Assembly: GCA_964020085.1 (NCBI GenBank)
Contig: OZ026597.1
Coordinates: 17,145,109-17,209,108 of the forward strand
Reading direction: 5' to 3'
Length of the DNA stretch: 64,000 bases
Source: Micromussa lordhowensis
Lineage: Eukaryota; Cnidaria; Anthozoa; Scleractinia; Lobophylliidae
The notes under the pieces were generated by a model. That model searched no databases. It saw nothing but the letters and a program-made list of their open reading frames with translations, and was not told where the DNA came from. A program made the translations under genes and the position numbers. Below are positions 57,351-64,000 of this stretch, piece after piece (positions within the stretch are counted from its first letter, which is position 1; every line of letters starts with the position of its first letter).

Positions 57351-57579
57351 AAATTAGTTAACTATGCTTCAATAAAGATCACTACCGCTTGTGAAGTTGA
57401 AACGTTCTAAATGGATGACCGTTTAGGAATAAAACTGATTGTTAATCTCGAGACAGCATTGTTGTGTGTGATCTTTGTGCTGTCTGCGTCCTTTGAATGA
57501 CCCATTCACATGATTCTGGCCGGTGCCGTTTGGAGTTTCCTATAAATTAATGATTCTGGGTGCTTGAGGGCTTTCCGAT

Positions 57580-57680
57580 AACACTAAACACGCTGTGAGT
57601 AAGACCTCCTTCCGTGCTCGAAGCACAGAAGGAGGTCTGATTCAAGCCTACTTGATCGAGACGTGTTTAGCTCGCAGCTT
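57580..57680. mobile_element. Short hairpin element
   Basis: AGACCTCCTTCCGTGCT and AGCACAGAAGGAGGTCT (57602-57638) form a 17-bp stem with one mismatch and a 3-base loop. Weaker outer pairing (AAACACGCTGTGAG versus CTCGCAGC) suggests a small fold-back element. Confidence 0.6.
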
Positions 57681-57807
57681 ATGTATAATTTGTGTCTAGA
57701 TTGTTCAATGCCGGAATTCTTTAATCGGGAGCTACCACTTGAAATACGTCAGTAGGCTGTAGTTGAACTTCTCAATAATGACATGGATTATTTTGGACTG
57801 TTTTCAG

Positions 57808-60191
57808 AGTTACTTGCCCCATGTTTTTACGAAGAACAAAGTAAAAGCTGTCAAAGGAAACACGAGACTCGACAGACAGGACAGGTGGGAAAGGACTCTT
57901 AACAATGCAACCCTTAACCTGGTAAGACAGCTTATTACGCTAAGTAACTGCGTTAATTGCTCACACACTGCGAAGAACATTTCATTCATTTTAAGAATCT
58001 CTTTAACATGTAAAGCCATCCTTTCGCACCCACTATCTTAAGTCCCCTAGTGGGTTTTATTTTAACATTCAGTGTCGTAAAAAAACTGGAAGTCGGTTTA
58101 AGGTGAGGGCGTGGATAAAATAGTTCGATTGCGTTGGGGGTGTCACGCCGGGTTCTCGCACTCCACCAGAATCGGTTGCTGTCCTGTGTTAAAATTTGTC
58201 ACAAAACCATGCTGCATTCAATCCGCAATTCTAACGAAAGAACGAAAAAATACTGAGTCATAAATGTTTCAGTTAACTAGGTTGCTCTGTGTCTTAGTGT
58301 TAGGAAACCAATGTGTGTAAAAGCTGTGAGATAAATAGACTGATGGACATACCGTGCGTGAATAAAGTTATCGTATCGTATCGTAGACTGCCCTTATACA
58401 GTTACAAACTCCCCCTTCCCTCCCCTCTCCTCCCCTCCTCGCGCACTGGCCACAATTCCTTGACTGAAGGGAGTTGCAGGGGGTGTGGGTGGAATGATGA
58501 TAATGAACTGTTCCCCATAACAACATCAACTTGAAATTAACGACAAACAGTAAGCAATTTTACTTCACCCGTGTGCAAGTAATTTGCATACGTAATTTGC
58601 CGTAGTCAGTTTAATAGTTTGATCAGCAGGCTGCCTACTGGTGTGACATTGTGTAACGCGGAGTGGTTTGTGGGTTGGAAGGGCTCTTATGGAAACTGAA
58701 ATGTAAAAACAAAAGAGCATTATTTTGATTTGAAATCGAGAGCGAAATGTTTGCGTCATGCAACTGGAATGTCCGCCAAATTAATTTGGGTTTCATCCAA
58801 TTTCATTTTACTTGACAACGTTGTAGGATATTCTGCGGTCTGGTTAGATGATGTCATCTCTTTTCTTGTCTCTCCTTTTCACTTTGTATGTCTGCATTTC
58901 AATATTGAGACTTTTGTGACTTTTTATATGTTGATACGACAAAGGTCAGAATCAAAAGCTCAAAAGGGTGTGTTAATTAAATCTTGTGTGCCTTGATATT
59001 CTTTTCCTTTTGGAAAATAATGTTATAGATAAAACTGATAGAACTTTACCAGCTGTTAGTGACTTAAAAAAAGTGAGTTCATATTCATATCAATAACATT
59101 TACAAAATGATGCCAAAACTAAGATCGAGGCATTGGAAATAAAGAATTTGACTGAAAGTGGAAATACCTATTCTAATAGTCCCGGTGTAAAAACAGGCCA
59201 AACAGAAACAGTTGCCACTAGTTTATTTAGCAAAAAGAAAGCGCAAAGAATTGAACACAAGAAGGATAAAGGAAACGCCCGGTTTGAACAATTTCCAATT
59301 TCCCTCACACGTATTGTAATTTCTTGCCGTAGAAGAAATTTTCCTTTGTGCCGAGTTGCCTTAAGTGTCCTTTACTAGCGCTGAACTGAAGAAGGACACA
59401 AAACTAAGCTGTAGCAACTTACTGATAAATCTAGTGTTTATAGGCCGACTGGTGATTCCAGTCTTATCTTCGTTGTTCAACCCACGGTGATCTCATCGGC
59501 GTCACAGTGATAGCAATCTAACTTGCCTCTCCCAACAGCCAGCAAGATTAGACAGGCAAAGCTTAGAATAGTGTTTAAGATGAACAGAACGAAATAATTT
59601 GTGCTCCCCAGTTGATGCGTGACACATAAATGAATATAACAATTCAAAATAAAATAAAATATTGGAAACAGATAAGGTAGAAAAATGCCAAAGTTCATCC
59701 TGTGAAATATTACTAGCGTTTCGTTTCGGGTATGGAGCCTTCTTCAGTGGCTTTGGTGGCTGTCTTTGAAAACCGGTTTTCACACTAAAGGAGGGCTATT
59801 TTCATTTTTGATATTTTTAAAGCACAGATTAGGTAAGCACGTTAAAACGGAGAGTTTCAAAGTTTCTCTTGAGCAACGTTAAATGGTTATCACTTACGGC
59901 CATGCTTCACTGGCTACTGGCTTTTATGGTTCTTGTTTCATTCATAAAAAAGAGCTATTTATCTTCTAGCCACGCATAGATATCAAAACTCGTGCTTGTT
60001 CTTTGTATAATCTCGCTCATATATGTTCTCGTGACTGGTCCGAAAAACAGAGGTTCATCGACAACGAAAAGATAACTTCGGGACCGCGACCCTTGAAAAG
60101 ATCAGTGTCATCTACATCCTCAGTTGAAGAGGGTTCTTTTTCTTATTGGACACAAAATCCTAACCCGTTGTTCGCCAGCGTTTCGCCTTAA
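57808..60191 (+). CDS. Probable last two exons of an unknown gene
   Basis: Exon 57808-57921 follows a TTGGACTGTTTTCAG acceptor and ends at a GTAAGA donor. It encodes 38 residues in phase 0 to 0, including KAVKGNTRLDRQDRWERTLN. Exon 60051-60191 follows GGTCCGAAAAACAG, starts in phase 0 and encodes RFIDNEKITSGPRPLKRSV, then SSTSSVEEGSFSYWTQNPNP, ending at TAA 60189-60191. Both peptides are charged and gene-like, and the phases agree. The joined C-terminus is about 84 residues with a Ser-rich, possibly phosphorylated segment. The second acceptor is weak, and an extra exon may lie between. Earlier exons are not identified, and I do not recognise the protein. Confidence 0.42.
59480..59765 (-). mobile_element. 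Dispersed retroelement segment with hammerhead-like motif
   Basis: On the minus strand 59747-59724 reads CTGAAGA, A, GGCTCCATACCC, GAAA, then CGAAACGCTAG. It lies within the intron between the candidate exons at 57808 and 60051, on the opposite strand. The downstream 200 bases contain a 93-codon frame without motifs. A Penelope-like origin is suspected from the motif only. Confidence 0.4.
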
Positions 60192-62596
60192 TCTCCATGA
60201 CTTGTTCCAGACTGTTGTATGCTAAGGAACACTTGGAAATATCAAGTTTAATTTTTTTCTCAAGCTGTAGATGAAAGCGAAAATGGCACTAGTCCTAAAA
60301 GGGCGTGTAACTATATTGCCCATTTTGAAGTTCTTGTGAAACGCCACCCATTCAGCAGCGTCTAAGAAGCGAAACATCTCACCAAATCTATTGAACATTT
60401 TATCGTTTAAGCAGGACGCTCTTTATAAAACGAAATAACATATCGTTATACCTCGTGTCTCAGCTAAAAGTGAGGAAGTAACGTTTAAGCGCCTGATAGC
60501 AGCGTGAGAAGTTTGATATCTTGTTGAAATTAAAACTCTTGGGATTGATAAACTGAAACTCTTGCGGGAGATGTGAATACTTCCTGTTGGCCATAATAGG
60601 ATTCGCACGGTTTTGGGTGAGATAAAAGAAAAACAACCTCATTGTTCTTGATGTCATTTGTTCAATTCAATGATCTTCTATCTTCTCAGTGGATCTGAAC
60701 TGTTTCTCTTTTTTCTGCACTCTAAACTCTTGTGATTTTTGGCTGATGAAGAGTTTTAGTTAATAACTTCGATGAGGCACATGTTTTGTCCTCCTCACTG
60801 CATTGAAATGATACTTTTCGAAATTATTGGAGATTTTTTAAAACCCTTTCCCTGAACGTTTGCAGTTTGGATCAACTTCAGAATATCCCGCCACTTCATT
60901 TACGTGTGTAGTTGTGCTTTGAAGAACGAGGTATACTGAAGTTTAGCCGCGTGCTCAAGACATTTCCCGTGTCCGTTTTCTCGCCTTTCGAGCGGTTTTC
61001 TCCACAAGACACGCGGTTAAATTGTGGCGCCACACAAAAATAACTAGTGGCTGCAAAAATTACTTCTTCCTATAACCAACACGTGAATACAATTAACAGA
61101 GTTAATCCCCCTCCCCCCGACATGAACTACCTTTAAGTGTTTTCCATCCCTTTATTTACATTTTAAAGTTGTCTTTTATTCCAGTGTTTTTGAATCAAGG
61201 TTTCTTCCCTTTTACGGCTGAAAGGAACTTCATAATCGTGCCCTTTGATCCTTACCAAGCCTTTAATTATCGCAGTACAGATTAATTTTCAATCCATTTA
61301 TTTTTTCGTCAAGTAAAAATACATACTAGGGTATAAGCGGGAAACTCCTAAACTTAAATGTTCCGGTTTAACTTCAGTGTATGTCAAAAGTTGCAGGAAA
61401 ATTGTTTTTGTGAGGAAGGTAGTGGCCGAATTTAGTTAACAAATCATTTTTTTTTTCTATATTTCCTTGCGTTCGAAAAAAAAAGTTACCTGAAAGCGAA
61501 ACCATGTTCTTATAAGGCCACTACATGTGTCCAAAGGAAAAAAAGGTTATATCATATTTTAAATCATGCCTACGAAGAGAGTGGTGTGATTTTTTGTGGC
61601 AACTTCACACCCTATCCTGTTGACCTTATTTGGTGCTGGGCTAGCGTTTCCGGTCGTAGATACCGCTCCCTTCCGTTACAATTTAATATGGCGATATTGT
61701 GTTATATACGGGCAAACAGGATGTCAAACTTTATCGACTCGTGAATCTACTAAACGAAGCATCGAAGCCTCTATTTATTCTATCTTGTTTGCGCCTTTAT
61801 TGTCTTTTAGTGGCACTGAGGGACTTTAACCAAGCCTGTAACAGATTTTTTTGTTTCTTTGCCGTCTATATTAAAAAATCTTCAGCGATCTTTCGTATTT
61901 TGTTTTGTCTTTCGATGTCTTTTGATGACAAATAGAATTTCCGAGAGTCGAAGGTGTTGCTCGATTATCAGTATAAATGCTGTGAAATCATTGACCCTTG
62001 AAAACGTGTCAAAGCTGTCACGCTCATAACTGTTTGTTTGGGTTTCCTGCTGTCATTTCCGGTGAAATAAATTTAGCTTTAGCGAGGAACAATTTTACCC
62101 AAAGCAAAGAAAATAACACCGTGCTTAAAGAGTTTCACCTACTGGGGATTATTCAGAAGTTCCAGCATAACGAAAGAGCTTGCTTGACATTGACTGTTAG
62201 CGCTGCAGGACGAATCAGTAATGATTTAATCAAACTTGGCAAAGTTTCATAAGAGACACGTGTCGACTCACGCTTCCTGCTTCACTAATGCCCATTATAA
62301 TCTCATATCAAAACAAAACGTCAATCAAACCAACCGGTCGAGGATATAAATTAGCAATAAGGGGCTGATCTTGCCCTTATTTTATTTGGCAACAAACGTC
62401 GTGATCTGTAACCAATTTCAGTGAGGACTGAAATTAACTTAGCTCTTAGCTTTCCTGCTCCAAGTTCAGTGATTTTATTTTCCTCTTGGCCTTGTCAAAG
62501 ATATTTTAGCAACGTTCATAGCTGAATTCTGAAGGCCGTTAGCCCAACAACTGAATCGGACGTTTTACTAATTCGCTAAAAAAGAAACATTAAACG
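60192..62596. other. Spacer between two + strand genes
   Basis: This would contain the 3' UTR of the preceding candidate gene and the promoter of the next. I found no convincing AATAAA close to the stop at 60191. The frame 61998-62252 has no splice context or known motif. No repeats were recognised. Confidence 0.4.
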
Positions 62597-64000
62597 ATGG
62601 AGTTAGAGGATGGATGCCTTGGAGGTTTCCTCAGCATTACAGAGCTTGAGAGATATTTTATTCATGGTAAGTATAACTTGCTGTATTTGTTTCTTCTTTT
62701 ACTCTAACGTTCTTTTACAATTGAAAATCATAATTTCTTGATCTGATATGGGTAATCACTGTTGCTAATGTCTTCTCCAATTTTCCAATGATGCTGACAA
62801 AGCTATTTCTGGATATAACGTGGGTGTAGTATTGATGATGGAGACTCATAGGGTATATACATATGATATCTTGCACAGCAAAAAGAAATATGGATGGAAA
62901 AGGTCCACGACTTAGCAACTCGTTTTCTTGGCGTTTAACTTCGAAACTTTTATGCTTTCTACAGTTCATCTTTGCCAGCTTTGTAGAATGTTTTGTTATA
63001 ATTGCATACGGTTTATACTTTAAAGGCCATTTTTTGGCCTTGTAAGAAACTCTACTTATCAGTGGGTGGTCGACCTTTTCTGCTGTGTTAGTGCCTTAAA
63101 GCCTGATGTGTTGTTTCAGTCGGTGTCCCTCCTAAGATTTGTTCGCCACTGATTCCTCTGCACCCAGGTAACGCGAATTAAAATGAACATTAATTAACCC
63201 CGTTGTGGTCAAAGTCATTTCAATTGTAGGGTTTCTTAACCAACGCATTATTGACATTTGTTATCATTTTGTTGGCAAATACATGCCACTTTTCATAACG
63301 GGCGAAAAAAGAACAAGTTGTCTTGGTATTAAATTTCACAAGTTTCCATTTCTTGGCGCCCATAGCTTTAAAGACTTCCCGTGAAATTTGATATGAAGTT
63401 TTCGCCCGAAATGATTGATGAAATTTTAACTGGGCTGTACAGTCTTTTAAAACGCGATCTCGGGTCAAGCGGACTATAAAACTGTTCACTTTTCCACGCT
63501 ACTGTGGCTCTCCGGCGTTTGTTTGAAAACTGCTCAAACACTGAGCCGGCGCGGTTGAAATGAAATGATGATTAAAATATCAGACTTTACAGCTCTTGAA
63601 AACAAAATCGATAAGTATAACAGTTCTTTCTTGGACTGCTTTCCTTTGTTATTTTCTTTATCTCTGTTTTATTTTTCGATATGGCAACTGCAAATCTAAA
63701 ATATCCCCCATTTCCTTTACCATTCCTTCAAGGTTGTGCTAGCTACTCAGAGAAATAAGTAACCATTGTTTTTTCGTCATAGAGTTGGTCTGCATTTAAA
63801 AGATTACTTTGGCTTAAGATGGCGATAATTACATCTAGGATTTTTGTTTACTTCGCAGTTATTATTCCGTGTAGGAAGCATCCTGTTTGGTTACATCATA
63901 TCCGCTGGGTGTGTGTTCTTTTATTGCCTGGTTTTTCTGAGAAAATTTTGCTTGTTACAGACACTCCGCATTCGAATCACGTCTTCAGAGTTTTCGTGGC
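62597..64000 (+). CDS. 5' end of an unidentified spliced gene, runs off the window
   Basis: The first exon starts at ATG 62597-62599 (context AAACGATGG) and encodes MELEDGCLGGFLSITELERY then FIH before a GTAAGT donor at 62667. Exon 2 (63120-63167) follows TGATGTGTTGTTTCAG, continues in phase 1 with VGVPPKICSPLIPLHP, and ends at a weaker GTAACG donor. A third block follows TTTTGCTTGTTACAG at 63961 and continues in phase as DTPHSNHVFRVFV up to the window edge. The three segments join without a stop, and the first donor is strong. There is no signal peptide. About 54 residues are visible, too few to name a family. Confidence 0.55.

Noticed and set aside
59133..59378. Lys-rich frame as an extra exon of the 57808-60191 gene
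   Set aside because: No donor or acceptor of usable quality borders it, so I did not add it.
61998..62252. 84-codon frame upstream of the last gene
   Set aside because: No splice sites, no motif, and it lies in the probable promoter region of the 62597 gene.

Overview
This window looks like nuclear DNA from an animal, most likely an anthozoan cnidarian such as a reef coral. The support is AT-rich sequence, small exons with GT/AG splice sites, intronless class A GPCR genes, and a dense population of fold-back MITEs, a tRNA-derived SINE and truncated LINEs. The taxon is inferred from these features and no search was run. I see no bacterial operons, no CRISPR array and no rRNA.

Layout. At 1-6.3 kb lie the last five coding exons of a SWEET (SLC50-type) sugar transporter on the + strand; its introns hold degraded LINE pieces and MITEs. 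From 6.3 to 15.2 kb there is repeat-rich DNA followed by a stretch with no recognisable gene. An intronless class A GPCR lies at 15.73-16.79 kb (+). At 18.8-21.9 kb (-) I could assemble a complete four-exon gene for a 228-residue protein that I do not recognise; it has an acidic N-terminus and basic, nuclear-looking motifs. From 22.6 to 30.9 kb there is a diverged direct tandem duplication of a unit of about 4 kb, and each copy later received different transposon insertions. From 31 to 37 kb there are MITEs, a SINE and some weakly supported exons. At 37.26-38.31 kb (-) there is a second intronless GPCR, a diverged paralogue of the first. From 38.4 to 56 kb there are mostly repeats and DNA with no visible gene. 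From 57.8 to 60.2 kb there is a likely 3' end of an unidentified spliced gene (+). At 62.6-64 kb the first exons of another unidentified gene (+) run off the right edge.

The confident genes are a sugar transporter, two related orphan receptors and one unknown, probably nuclear, protein. Nothing in the sequence ties them into one pathway. The points most worth following are: two receptors that both lack the extracellular-loop-2 cysteine, one of which also lacks the TM6 proline; the unknown 228-residue gene; four hammerhead-like RNA motifs in dispersed repeats; and the 4-kb tandem duplication.
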